Notes: generated by a model not told the origin, from the letters alone. A stretch of DNA of 38,054 bases from JAHIVB01 sp964574705 (GCA_964574705.1 CAZNOO010000017.1:1-38054), one strand, 5' to 3'. Counted from the stretch's first letter, positions 1 through 7,971 are shown. Numbers and translations: made by a program.

Positions 1-2
1 TT

Positions 3-122
3 GGAATCATTATTATTAGCCATCGTTCCAATTTCATTAGACTTAAAAATGGAACCGAAAGAAAAGTGCATTGGCTAAACTTTCTTGACAAAAAAATAAT
101 CAAGAAGAAAACAGAAGAGTAA
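3..122 (+). CDS. plsY: Glycerol-3-phosphate acyltransferase PlsY, C-terminal end (partial)
   Basis: An open frame enters from the left edge and ends at TAA 120-122, giving 39 residues. It starts with a hydrophobic stretch (GIIII) followed by HRSNFIRLKNGTERK. This matches the conserved PlsY C-terminus, where the last membrane helix is followed by an HR-x-N-I-x-R-L-x-x-G-x-E-x-K segment. PlsY transfers an acyl group from acyl phosphate to glycerol-3-phosphate at the membrane, the first step of phosphatidic acid synthesis. Only the tail is in the window, so the call rests on this single motif. A terminator follows 11 bases after the stop. Confidence 0.72.
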   Translation, partial: GIIIISHRSNFIRLKNGTERKVHWLNFLDKKIIKKKTEE

Positions 123-133
123 ATTTGAAAAAC

Positions 134-165
134 AGTCCGATTGCGTTGAATCGGACTTTTTATTT
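134..165 (+). terminator. Intrinsic terminator after plsY
   Basis: A perfect 9-bp stem AGTCCGATT / AATCGGACT with a 6-base loop is followed by TTTTATTT. It closes the transcription unit entering from the left. Confidence 0.88.
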
Positions 166-172
166 GTAGTTA

Positions 173-201
173 TTGATATATGAATAGTAAAAGCATATAC
201 T
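173..201 (+). promoter_or_regulatory. Promoter of the membrane protein gene
   Basis: TTGATA (173-178) and TATACT (196-201) are separated by 17 bp. The upstream in-frame ATG at 180 lies inside this promoter, which supports the later start at 240. Confidence 0.65.
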
Positions 202-239
202 TGTATTGTAATGATTATAGGAAGGAGATCCAAAAACGT

Positions 240-1220
240 ATGAATATTCATAGCCCATGGTTGAAAGCCATCATCAGTTCTCTACTCTTATTGATGTTCG
301 CAATCATTCTCTATTATTCCATCATTGTTTTTGTGGGGGAAACTCTGATTCATTCCTTACCTCTTTTTCAAATCGGAACGACCTATATCTATTATTTGCT
401 TCCACTCGTGGGAATCATGATTCCTTTTTTGCTTCATATAAACAAAAAGAACTGGATATTAACGCTTGCTATTGTGTTCGTGTTTATTCTAGGAATTGGT
501 TTTTGGGCATTATCACCTAATCTATTTTTCATAAGGATTTTCCAATCAAATTGGCAATACCTCGATCGAATTATGACACCGGCGTGGTGTATCATTTTGG
601 GGATTTCAGTCCTCTTGCAAGTTGTATACTTGATTCGAGTACTTAAAGGATTCATCCAAACAATCAATAAAACAGCTATGTTAATTTTTTTAGCGACGGT
701 TCTCATTGTCACACTGAATCCGTTTTTATTGACACTACTTCTTGTTGCCTTCAATGGACACGCTATTAGTGGTTCTATTTACCTATACACCTATGGGACC
801 CCAGGTTCAACTCTATTTCTCAATTGGTTCAAGTTTTTTATCCAATTTGAGGTTGCAATTTGGGTAAGCTTTGGATATGGTTTTTATTTCATCTACCAAT
901 GGGCTTCAAAACTTCGATCATCTCCGCTATCAAAAAAGATGAAGGATTTTTTGATTCTTTGGGTAATCGGCGGTGTTTTTGGAATTGAAAGAATTGTACC
1001 TGGAAAAAAATACCATATTACTATTTTTCAAACCATCACTTCGGTTGTTTTGATTTTTGTAGGATACCAATGGAATTTGTTATTGTTTTCTAATATTATG
1101 GGACACCCGTTTTTATACAACTTATTGACGTTAGGAATCCCCCTCATCAAGGTTGGCTTATGGATTTATAGTCTTATCGACCAAATCATATGTCACAAGA
1201 AAATTGCAGTTGCAGAATAA
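240..1220 (+). CDS. Polytopic membrane protein with a TM2-like C-terminus, function unknown
   Basis: The frame gives 326 residues from the ATG at 240, which has AGGAGAT ten bases upstream. An ATG at 180 is in frame but sits in the promoter. The protein has about eight to nine hydrophobic segments and few charged residues. Near the C-terminus, GGVFGIERIVPGKK followed by further hydrophobic segments and GLWIYSLID resembles the TM2 family pattern (G-x-F-G-x-x-R-F-Y-x-G ... W-x-x-D), though the arrangement is longer than a standard TM2 domain. I do not recognise the rest. It is monocistronic, with its own promoter and terminator. A membrane location is confident; any role is unknown. Confidence 0.75.
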   Translation: MNIHSPWLKAIISSLLLLMFAIILYYSIIVFVGETLIHSLPLFQIGTTYIYYLLPLVGIMIPFLLHINKKNWILTLAIVFVFILGIGFWALSPNLFFIRIFQSNWQYLDRIMTPAWCIILGISVLLQVVYLIRVLKGFIQTINKTAMLIFLATVLIVTLNPFLLTLLLVAFNGHAISGSIYLYTYGTPGSTLFLNWFKFFIQFEVAIWVSFGYGFYFIYQWASKLRSSPLSKKMKDFLILWVIGGVFGIERIVPGKKYHITIFQTITSVVLIFVGYQWNLLLFSNIMGHPFLYNLLTLGIPLIKVGLWIYSLIDQIICHKKIAVAE

Positions 1221-1228
1221 ACATAAGA

Positions 1229-1256
1229 AAAGACGCTCGAGCGAGCGTCTTTATTT
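1229..1256 (+). terminator. Intrinsic terminator after the membrane protein
   Basis: A perfect 10-bp stem AAAGACGCTC / GAGCGTCTTT with loop GAGC is followed by ATTTT. It may also act on the convergent sugar operon, but the T-tract in that direction is weak. Confidence 0.88.
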
Positions 1257-1308
1257 TGCTAGTATTTTGAATCATAGGTAGAATCATCAAGCAAATTCTT
1301 TGCAAATT

Positions 1309-1410
1309 ACTTACAGGGAAAAGTATGTGTAAGTTATGAAGTTGAATAAAATTCTATATTTACTAAATTAACAAGAGAGGAGAAATTTAATAGAACACAT
1401 ACCTTTTCCC
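1309..1410. repeat. Nested inverted repeats in the convergent intergenic region
   Basis: ACTTACA (1309-1315) can pair with TGTAAGT (1328-1334). GGGAAAAGTATGTGT (1316-1330) can pair with ACACATACCTTTTCCC (1395-1410) with one bulged base. The two pairings share bases 1328-1330, so they compete. They lie between the + strand terminator and the end of the malG-like gene on the minus strand. No T-tract follows. The function is unknown; a 3' end structure for the sugar operon transcript is one option. Confidence 0.45.
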
Positions 1411-1461
1411 CATGGTCGATTTATATGATGACTCTAGAAAACTGAAACTGGTTGATAATTC

Positions 1462-2346
1462 CTATCCTTTAATTGATCCTGATGTAAGTCCTGAAACGAA
1501 ATATTTTTGTAGTAGCAAATAAAATAATACAACTGGAACCATGGCAAGTGTTGTCATTGCAAATACAAATCCCCAGTCAGTTCGATTGTGAGCTTGAAAA
1601 AACATCGTAATTGCAACAGGCATGGTCCGGATATTATCAGATTTCAAAATAGCTTGAGACCATCCCAACTCTTCGAATGGAAACAAGAAGTTCAAAATGC
1701 TGACAGCTGCAATGGCCGGGGATGCCATAGGTATGATGATATGAAAATAGACTGAAAACTCGTTTCCACCATCAACATAGATAGACTCATCCAATTCATA
1801 AGGAATGTTATCTATGATATAGCCCTTTAGAAGAAAGGTTGAGAATGGAATTACCCAAGCTGAATAAAACAGAATCACTCCCCAAATCTTATTGATTAGT
1901 CCAAGTTTAGAAGCAAGTTCAAACTGTGGAATCAGCATTGCGAGACCAGGTATGAGCATGATTGAGATCACAAATCCGAACAAGATATTTTTGCCAGGAA
2001 TTTTTAATCGAGCAAAAGAGAATGCCAACAATGTTGAAAATATTCCAGAGATAACGACCGTTGTTAAAGAAACAAAGACGGTATTAAGTAGATATCTAAA
2101 AAAGTTGACGTTTTCAATTATGTAAGTGTAATTCATAAAAGTGATATCTTCTATAGCGGGAAATAATTTAGGAGGATATAAAAAGGTTGTCGCATTATCT
2201 TTTAAAGATGATATGACCATATAAAACATTGGTATCACAACAATTGTAAATCCCAAAATCAATAAGACATATCGAATTCCCATCATGTAATCAATGCGTC
2301 GTTTTCTTTGAATTGGCCGGTTGGAAGATCGTTTTCTATTTGCCAT
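1462..2346 (-). CDS. Sugar ABC transporter permease, MalG type
   Basis: This 294-residue protein has a basic cytoplasmic N-terminus and six predicted membrane helices. It carries the inner-membrane EAA-loop signature ELDESIYVDGGNEFSVYFHI ending in IIP, through which such permeases contact the ATPase. It is the second permease of a CUT1 (carbohydrate uptake) importer. Start: ATG with AAGGTGAC upstream. It overlaps the stop of the MalF-type gene by 11 bases, which suggests translational coupling. It is the last gene of the operon. No gene for the ATPase follows, so a shared MsmX-like ATPase encoded elsewhere probably powers the transporter (inference). Substrate is inferred from the neighbouring GH13 enzyme as maltodextrin. 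Confidence 0.9.
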   Translation of the reverse strand: MANRKRSSNRPIQRKRRIDYMMGIRYVLLILGFTIVVIPMFYMVISSLKDNATTFLYPPKLFPAIEDITFMNYTYIIENVNFFRYLLNTVFVSLTTVVISGIFSTLLAFSFARLKIPGKNILFGFVISIMLIPGLAMLIPQFELASKLGLINKIWGVILFYSAWVIPFSTFLLKGYIIDNIPYELDESIYVDGGNEFSVYFHIIIPMASPAIAAVSILNFLFPFEELGWSQAILKSDNIRTMPVAITMFFQAHNRTDWGFVFAMTTLAMVPVVLFYLLLQKYFVSGLTSGSIKG

Positions 2347-3256
2347 AATGTGTCACCTTCTTTTTTGCAGAAAGTCCGAACACAATGATGGTAGCTATCA
2401 CTATCAGTGCTGTAATGATAATTGAAAGTGCGGCGGAGTATCCAAAGTTTAAAGCGCTGAATGTTTGGAAATACATCCAAGTCAGAACCACTTCGGTTTG
2501 ATGCGCTGGGTTTCCAGCTGTTAATACAGCGACAGGTGTGTACGTATTGAAAGCTCCTATCGTCAACATAACCAATATAAACAAGGTTGTTCCTTTGATA
2601 TTTGGAAGTGTGATATAAAAGAATTTTTGAATTCTGCTCGCGCCATCAATATCACTGGCTTCGTATTGATCTTTCGGGACAGCTTGCAGTGCCGCTAGGA
2701 ATACAATCATATTCCAGCCGATTCCTTTCCAAATACCTAGTAACATGATGGCACAAAGTGCGGCCCACCTTGTGCTCAACCAACCAATTGGTTCGGAAAT
2801 GAGTTTGATGGTATCCACAAGAAAGTAGTTTAATAGCCCACTTGTTGCGAATATATAACGGAAAAGCAAAGCGACAACGACCCAAGATGTAATCACTGGA
2901 AGATAATATGCGAGTCGAAAGGAAACACTATATTTCCGAATCCCATTAACAAGGACTGCGACAAAAAGACCTAGAATCATTTGAACAGGAACGGTGACGA
3001 CGGCATAAACAAGTGTGTTTTCAATGGCGATATGGGCTGTAGGATCGGATAAAACATCAATATAATTCCGCAACCCCACAAAAGTAGACACTTGTTGGAA
3101 TCCAATTTTCCAGTCAAAAAAACTCATTACGAACATTTTTATCATGGGATAAAAAGTAAAGGCAGTCACAAAAAGAAATCCAGGAAGAAATATAGCCCAG
3201 ATTCTCCAATTTGTTCTCCGCTTTTTTTTGTGTTTTATGACTGCTTGTGAGATCAT
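2336..3256 (-). CDS. Sugar ABC transporter permease, MalF type
   Basis: About 306 residues with six predicted helices and a canonical EAA loop (EASDIDGASRIQKFFYITLP). It pairs with the MalG-type protein to form the membrane channel of a CUT1 importer. Two starts are possible: ATG at 3268, with no ribosome site, or ATG at 3256, which has GGAG seven bases upstream inside the longer reading. I prefer 3256 because of that site. The gene follows the binding-protein gene after an intercistronic hairpin, as in many maltose operons where the binding protein is made in excess. Confidence 0.9.
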   Translation of the reverse strand: MISQAVIKHKKKRRTNWRIWAIFLPGFLFVTAFTFYPMIKMFVMSFFDWKIGFQQVSTFVGLRNYIDVLSDPTAHIAIENTLVYAVVTVPVQMILGLFVAVLVNGIRKYSVSFRLAYYLPVITSWVVVALLFRYIFATSGLLNYFLVDTIKLISEPIGWLSTRWAALCAIMLLGIWKGIGWNMIVFLAALQAVPKDQYEASDIDGASRIQKFFYITLPNIKGTTLFILVMLTIGAFNTYTPVAVLTAGNPAHQTEVVLTWMYFQTFSALNFGYSAALSIIITALIVIATIIVFGLSAKKKVTHYGK

Positions 3257-3277
3257 CTTGTTCTCCATTCAAATTTA

Positions 3278-3331
3278 GAAAGTGCGAAAGACATCTTCAT
3301 TATATCTGAAATTTGTCAATTTCGCACTTTC
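3278..3331 (-). repeat. Intercistronic stem-loop between binding protein and permease genes
   Basis: A perfect 12-bp inverted repeat GAAAGTGCGAAA (3278-3289) / TTTCGCACTTTC (3320-3331) encloses 30 bases. GACA / TGTC inside the loop (3290-3293, 3314-3317) can extend the stem. It starts 16 bases after the binding-protein stop codon. No T-tract follows, so it is more likely an mRNA-stabilising or partial-termination element than a full terminator. Confidence 0.75.
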
Positions 3332-3347
3332 TTCATATGTTATTTGT

Positions 3348-4589
3348 TTAGTCTGCTAATAATGCATCAATTTCTGTTGCGGCTTCATCAAGAGCTGTTT
3401 GAACAGCTTTTTGTCCTGTGATTGCTTCTGCTACCTTCGTAGCTATGATGTTTTCTACTTCACTCCATTGTGGAATGACTGGTCTTGCTTTTGCAGTCTG
3501 TAAAGCTTCTGCAAATACTGGGAGTAACGGTAAAGCCGCAATCGCTTCAGCGTTCTCTAGAGCATCTAAGTTTACTGGCATTTGTCCTACTTTTGCCATT
3601 TCAACTTGTGCATGTTCTGAAATCATAAATTTAATGAATTCCCATGCAGCAGCTTGATGTGCTTCATCAGATGATTTGAATTGCATGAAGTCTTCTCCGC
3701 CTAATACGCTAACAGATCCATGGCTTCCTGCTGGAAGTGGAATTGCTTGATAATTAATACCAGCTGCGATACAAGAACTCTCTCTCCATGGTCCATCAAG
3801 TTGTAAAGCATAAGTTCCGGCTGCCCAACCATCTGTGTCTCCAGTTGCTCCTGGATTCATGGAAGGACCTGCAAGTGAACCTTCTGCATATAGGTCAGCT
3901 AAAGTTTGGATGACATCAACGACGATTTGACTGTTGATATATCCTTCTGCTGTCGTGTTGTCTGGAGATAATACATCTCCGCCTTCACTCCAAATATAAG
4001 GTCCTACATTCCAAATACCTGTCCAAGGTTCTACCATTCCGATAACTTGTCCACTCGTAAGTGCTGATGCTGCAGTCCAGACTTCGTCTAAAGTTGTTGG
4101 AACGCTAACACTCGCTGCATTTAATAACGTCTCATTATAGAATAGAATCTTCGTGTTTGTGTTTGCTGCAATTCCATAAAAGTCATCGCCCATTTTGTTT
4201 GAGCTGTTTGGAGCTGCGAGCACTGTTGCTGCAACAGTATCGTAATCTTCAAAATCGCTCATCTTAACGAGCACGTTAAGACTTTGAAATTGTGGGATAA
4301 AAGCAATATCCCCACGCAATACATCGGGAAGAACGCTCGTTGAAGAACCTAAGACAACGCTGTCTTTCAAAGCACTCCACTCCATGTATACATGTTCTAC
4401 AACGATATCAGGATTGGCTGCTTCAAATTCGGTTATTAATGTTTCTAGAACTTGAATTTGACCGTCACCTTCTGAATAGTTATGCCAAAATTCGATTGTT
4501 ACTTTTTCAGTAACAGTAGTGTTGCACCCTACTAAAAGCAATAAAGCTACAATTGATAGAAAAAAAGTAATTACTGACTTTGTTCTCAT
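3348..4589 (-). CDS. Sugar ABC transporter substrate-binding lipoprotein, MalE type
   Basis: This 413-residue protein begins with a lipoprotein signal peptide: basic MRTK, a hydrophobic core, then the lipobox LLVGC with lipidated Cys22. The mature part has the family 1 solute-binding fold: VTIEFWHNYSEGDG near the N-terminus, GWAAGTYALQLDGPW in the middle and an AAWEFIKF segment near the end. It would sit anchored outside the membrane and pass sugar to the two permeases downstream. Start: ATG with AAGGAG seven bases upstream. It follows the GH13 gene by 48 bases, so malto-oligosaccharide is the likely ligand; this is inference from context. Confidence 0.92.
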   Translation of the reverse strand: MRTKSVITFFLSIVALLLLVGCNTTVTEKVTIEFWHNYSEGDGQIQVLETLITEFEAANPDIVVEHVYMEWSALKDSVVLGSSTSVLPDVLRGDIAFIPQFQSLNVLVKMSDFEDYDTVAATVLAAPNSSNKMGDDFYGIAANTNTKILFYNETLLNAASVSVPTTLDEVWTAASALTSGQVIGMVEPWTGIWNVGPYIWSEGGDVLSPDNTTAEGYINSQIVVDVIQTLADLYAEGSLAGPSMNPGATGDTDGWAAGTYALQLDGPWRESSCIAAGINYQAIPLPAGSHGSVSVLGGEDFMQFKSSDEAHQAAAWEFIKFMISEHAQVEMAKVGQMPVNLDALENAEAIAALPLLPVFAEALQTAKARPVIPQWSEVENIIATKVAEAITGQKAVQTALDEAATEIDALLAD

Positions 4590-4637
4590 TTGAATCTCCT
4601 TTTGTTTATATATTTTTTTGTTTCATTGCTGCTTTTT

Positions 4638-6368
4638 TTAATTGAATCTTTCAATCTTTATATCTGCAGTATCTTTCGTAATGCAAAATACCATAAATTC
4701 CTTTGATTTGATCGTTGATTTAATTTCAACGACTTTTTTGATTTCGTTCACAACGTATTCATATTTGAAAGCAGTGCTGTAATCATGGCTTTGGATGTTG
4801 AATATGACGATTATAATCTCTTCTTCTTCACTTCTTGTGAAGCAATATAGTTTGCTGTCGACATTCAAGTGTGTGAAGTCTCCATAACGAAGTGAATGAT
4901 GACTGTTTCTGAAGTGAATCATCGATTGATAGAAATGATGAATCTTGTAATCGATGGAATCCCACTTCATTGTATTTCGGCAAGAAGGATCATTTTCTCC
5001 ATTCAAGCCGATTTCATCTCCATAGTACACAACTGGCATTCCTGGAAATGTTAAGAGAAAGGCAATTGCAAGTTTCATTGATTTTTCATTTCCATCACTG
5101 ACCGACATGATTCGATCTGTGTCATGGCTTCCAAGAAGGTTATATAAAATATTATGAACCGGAAGCGGATAGTGATACATGATGTCTTCAATTCTTTGTT
5201 TAAACATTGCGCTATCAATAGAATTCTTTATAAAGTAGTCGATGACGCTATCTCTAAATTGATAGTTCATTACGGTGTCCATTTGATCTCCACGAAGTAA
5301 GTCTCTTCCATCTCGCCATGTTTCAGCGATAAGTAGTGTGTTTGGATCAAGTTTTTTGACTGCTTTTCTAAATTCTGGCCAAAAAGTAAAATCAACTTCA
5401 TCTGCTACATCGAGTCTCCACCCGTCAATTCCTGTTTCTTTAATCCAATATTCTCCAATGCTCAATATAAACTCACGCAAAGCGTTGCTTGAATATCTTA
5501 ATTTTGGCATCCACTTGTAGTCTCCGACACATTCATAATTGATATTATTAACGTCGATTTTGTCTCCTTGGATGTAAAACCAATCCCAGTACTGTGAATT
5601 TTTCCCTTTTGCAATGACGTCTTGAAATTGATTTGAGTAGAATCCGATATGATTGAAAACACCATCTAATACGATTCGAATATCATTTTCGTGGCATAAC
5701 TTCACTAGCTCAATTAATTCCTCTTTTGATCCAAAAATCGGATCAATTGAGAAATAGTCAATCGTATCATATTTATGGTTCGATGAGGCTAAAAAGATAG
5801 GCGTGAGGCAAATGAATTTGATACCTAAATCCGTTAAGTACTTAATCTTTAAGATTAATCCTCGGATATCTCCCCCGAAGAAGTTCGTTCTTGTGGGGAT
5901 ACTATTCCATTCCTCTACGACTTGTGGATCATTATTTTTATCTCCATTAAAGAATCTGTCGAGAAAAACATGATATCCAACAATTCCTCTTGCCCAAGAT
6001 GGATAATGCATGACATCTAATTCATTCGTACTTTGATAAGCAAAATATCGACTTGGCTTTTCTTTAGAAACTCCATTGGGAGAAAAGTAAAAGACCTCAT
6101 CACTCACGAATATTTGAAAATAGTAGTTTAGGTATCTTGCAACTTCGTCTAATTTCAGTACCAAGTCGAAGTATTTACTTGTTCCTTCATAGTTGAAGTT
6201 TCTAAACTTTTTTGTATTCGATTGATTTTCATGAAATCTTTTCCAATAAACTAAATTGATTTCACAATTCTGTTGAGAATTACACTCAAGCTTTAAGACA
6301 AGCGTATTTCTTTCGATTGGATAGACGTACTCTCTCGTTTCAAAATGTTTTATGCAAATGTTATTCAT
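4638..6368 (-). CDS. GH13 alpha-glucan hydrolase, neopullulanase/cyclomaltodextrinase-like
   Basis: The 576-residue enzyme has no signal peptide and should act in the cytoplasm on imported maltodextrins. Residues 1-115 look like an N-terminal beta domain (CBM34 type), then comes the (beta/alpha)8 barrel. Conserved GH13 regions are visible: DGVFNH (235-240), GWRLDVADE with nucleophile Asp320, LIAETW with acid/base Glu349, and SHDTDR with Asp416. GGDIRG and MPKL are typical of subfamily 20 enzymes. It lies between the LacI regulator and the binding-protein gene. The only usable start is the ATG at 6368 because a TAA lies in frame a few codons upstream, yet the purine-rich ribosome site is 40 bases away with a possible hairpin in between. 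The exact substrate (cyclodextrin, pullulan, maltodextrin) cannot be decided. Confidence 0.9.
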   Translation of the reverse strand: MNNICIKHFETREYVYPIERNTLVLKLECNSQQNCEINLVYWKRFHENQSNTKKFRNFNYEGTSKYFDLVLKLDEVARYLNYYFQIFVSDEVFYFSPNGVSKEKPSRYFAYQSTNELDVMHYPSWARGIVGYHVFLDRFFNGDKNNDPQVVEEWNSIPTRTNFFGGDIRGLILKIKYLTDLGIKFICLTPIFLASSNHKYDTIDYFSIDPIFGSKEELIELVKLCHENDIRIVLDGVFNHIGFYSNQFQDVIAKGKNSQYWDWFYIQGDKIDVNNINYECVGDYKWMPKLRYSSNALREFILSIGEYWIKETGIDGWRLDVADEVDFTFWPEFRKAVKKLDPNTLLIAETWRDGRDLLRGDQMDTVMNYQFRDSVIDYFIKNSIDSAMFKQRIEDIMYHYPLPVHNILYNLLGSHDTDRIMSVSDGNEKSMKLAIAFLLTFPGMPVVYYGDEIGLNGENDPSCRNTMKWDSIDYKIHHFYQSMIHFRNSHHSLRYGDFTHLNVDSKLYCFTRSEEEEIIIVIFNIQSHDYSTAFKYEYVVNEIKKVVEIKSTIKSKEFMVFCITKDTADIKIERFN

Positions 6369-6380
6369 GATTTCAGATTA

Positions 6381-6417
6381 CAATAATGTGATAAATCAAT
6401 TATTGCTTCTCCTTCCT
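6381..6417 (-). promoter_or_regulatory. Leader of the GH13 gene: distant ribosome site and hairpin
   Basis: In the minus-strand transcript a strong AGGAAGGAG (6409-6417) is followed by a 7-bp inverted repeat CAATAAT / ATTATTG (6381-6387, 6399-6405). The start codon follows 12 bases after it. Folding the hairpin would shorten the distance from ribosome site to ATG from 40 to about 15 bases. No in-frame start lies closer to the site. Confidence 0.4.
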
Positions 6418-6450
6418 GTGTGTGCTTAGCGTTTTATAGAAATATTCAAT

Positions 6451-7467
6451 TTATTCCGTTTTTGTTGTTTCTCTTTCATCGATGTTCGTTGAAATCAATA
6501 ACCCTTGATTCTTTGCTTGTGGATTCTTTATGAGTTCAAACAAAAGTTTTGCTGACTGAATCCCAAGTTCAAACACGTCTACATTAACAGTTGATATCGT
6601 AGGATAAGATAGTTCAGCAATTTGACGATTATCGAAACTGATTAGTCCAATTTCATTCGGAATTGATTTTCCAGCTTCGTTGATTGCTTTGATAACGCCA
6701 TAACTTAGCAAGTTGTCTGCACACAAGACTGCATCGATTTCTGGGCATTCTGTCAATAGTTCTTTCATGCTGAGATACCCGTCATTTTTAGTGTTGTCAC
6801 ATTCAATCACATAGCGGTCTTGAAACTTCATTTTACTTTTTGAAAGTGCGCTTGAATACCCTTCAAATCTTCGTTGACTAAATACTTTGCCCTTGTCATA
6901 ACCGATGAACGCAATGTTCTTGTATCCTTTGTCAATCAACGAGTAAGTTCCTAATTCTCCACCTTTTTTATTATCGACGTCGACCCAGCAAATCGGATCC
7001 TTCAATTGCGTGGGCTCTCCAATTGCTACAAAAGGAATTCCATCGTTTTTAAACTCATTTATCATATCAGAATCCAAAATAGATGATGGCAAGATAACGC
7101 CTTCAGTTCTTTTCGCTTTTACGAGCCAATTTAATACACTATGTTTCTTCATCTTGGTTTTAAGATTAGCAACAATTAGGCTATACTCGTTTTGATAAAC
7201 AAATTTTTCAATACCATGCATGATTTCATAGAAAAAAGGATTTTGGAATGACTTTTCATCATCAACATCCACTAATAACGTTACGGTATATGAGTTGCTT
7301 GTAGAAAGACTTTTCGCTATCAGATTTGGAGAATAGTTCAGACGTTTAATCTCTTTCATAACTCGCTCTTTCGTCTCTTCTGAGATTAACGGGCTATTAT
7401 TGATTGTCCTTGAAACTGTCGAAACAGATACATCTGCAGCTTTTGCAACTTCTTTGATATTTGACAT
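6451..7467 (-). CDS. LacI/GalR family repressor of the maltodextrin operon (MalR-like)
   Basis: About 338 residues from the ATG at 7467, chosen because AGAGGTG lies five bases upstream; the longer reading begins with TTG at 7482. Residues 1-50 form the LacI helix-turn-helix and hinge helix (NIKEVAKAADVSVSTVSRTI), followed by a periplasmic-binding-protein-like effector domain with VDVDNKKGGELG, ENIAFIGYDKG-like and LISFDNRQIAELSYPTISTV segments. It is the first gene of a minus-strand operon with the GH13 enzyme and the importer. Two operator-like palindromes lie just upstream, so it probably represses itself and the operon, with a malto-oligosaccharide as inducer (inference). Confidence 0.92.
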   Translation of the reverse strand: MSNIKEVAKAADVSVSTVSRTINNSPLISEETKERVMKEIKRLNYSPNLIAKSLSTSNSYTVTLLVDVDDEKSFQNPFFYEIMHGIEKFVYQNEYSLIVANLKTKMKKHSVLNWLVKAKRTEGVILPSSILDSDMINEFKNDGIPFVAIGEPTQLKDPICWVDVDNKKGGELGTYSLIDKGYKNIAFIGYDKGKVFSQRRFEGYSSALSKSKMKFQDRYVIECDNTKNDGYLSMKELLTECPEIDAVLCADNLLSYGVIKAINEAGKSIPNEIGLISFDNRQIAELSYPTISTVNVDVFELGIQSAKLLFELIKNPQAKNQGLLISTNIDERETTKTE

Positions 7468-7503
7468 TAGGCACCTCTGCAATTAGAATATTTGGTGTTA
7501 TTG

Positions 7504-7517
7504 TGCAACCGATTTCA
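7504..7517. promoter_or_regulatory. LacI-type operator, proximal
   Basis: TGCAACCGATTTCA has a central CG and near-palindromic arms (one arm mismatch against TGCAA-N-CG-N-TTGCA). It lies 37 bp upstream of the lacI start codon, 87 bp from the distal copy. Confidence 0.6.
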
Positions 7518-7590
7518 TAATATAAAAGTGATATTTTAGCCATTAAGTGGCTTTTAAATTAAATAATATAATCTTTTTTCGATGTTGTTA

Positions 7591-7604
7591 TGCAATCGCT
7601 TGCA
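7591..7604. promoter_or_regulatory. LacI-type operator, distal
   Basis: TGCAATCGCTTGCA has perfect TGCAA / TTGCA arms around a central CG, the standard architecture of LacI/GalR operators. Together with the proximal copy it brackets the likely promoter region of the lacI-GH13-transporter operon. Confidence 0.75.
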
Positions 7605-7715
7605 CTGACAATTCAAATATTACCATTAAGAATTTAATCTGTCAACATGTATTTCAAAAAAAGGCGTTATTTTTTCGCTTCATCGTGCTTTCAATCCATT
7701 TCCCCAAACCGTGGG

Positions 7716-7748
7716 TAAAAAAAATAAACCATCCTTGTGAGATGATTT
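7716..7748 (-). terminator. Intrinsic terminator after yneF
   Basis: In the minus-strand transcript AAATCATC pairs with GATGGTTT (8 bp, one G-U) across a 7-base loop, followed by ATTTTTTTT. The stem begins 7 bases after the yneF stop. Confidence 0.82.
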
Positions 7749-7755
7749 AAGTTTC

Positions 7756-7971
7756 TTATTTTGCTTGTTTCATGGATGCCATGACTTGTCTTACTTGTTT
7801 TTCGGAAGGGGTTCTTCCCATTTGAGACATCATAGCTCTGACCATTGGTTCGTTGATGGGTGGATTCTTTTCAAGATAATTCTGGAAATACTTTCTTGCA
7901 ACGAAAAAGCCTACGACAAGTCCGACAATCAGCGTCACAATCGGTAATGTGATTCCTAACCAAAGTTGCAT
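7756..7971 (-). CDS. yneF: UPF0154 membrane protein YneF
   Basis: The 71-residue protein has one N-terminal membrane helix (about residues 5-26, LGITLPIVTLIVGLVVGFFV) followed by ARKYFQNYLEKNPPINEPMVRAMMSQMGRTPSEKQ, which is the family signature (K-Y-x-x-x-L-x-x-N-P-P-I-x-E-x-M-I-R-x-M-M-x-Q-M-G-x-x-P-S-x-K). Length and layout are those of YneF, a small conserved Firmicutes protein of unknown function. Start: ATG with AAAGGAGTG upstream. It is monocistronic, with its own promoter and terminator. Confidence 0.93.
   Translation of the reverse strand: MQLWLGITLPIVTLIVGLVVGFFVARKYFQNYLEKNPPINEPMVRAMMSQMGRTPSEKQVRQVMASMKQAK

Noticed and set aside
1374..1392. A ribosome-site-like AGAGAGGAG on the + strand
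   Set aside because: No start codon with an open frame follows within reach.
6424..6437. A cre-like (CcpA) site GCTTAGCGTTTTAT upstream of the GH13 gene
   Set aside because: Only about 10 of 14 positions fit the cre consensus and both ends mismatch; it is not palindromic enough to call.
7547..7750. A 67-residue open frame on the + strand upstream of yneF
   Set aside because: It has no ribosome site, overlaps the distal LacI operator and the yneF terminator, and its composition does not look like a protein.
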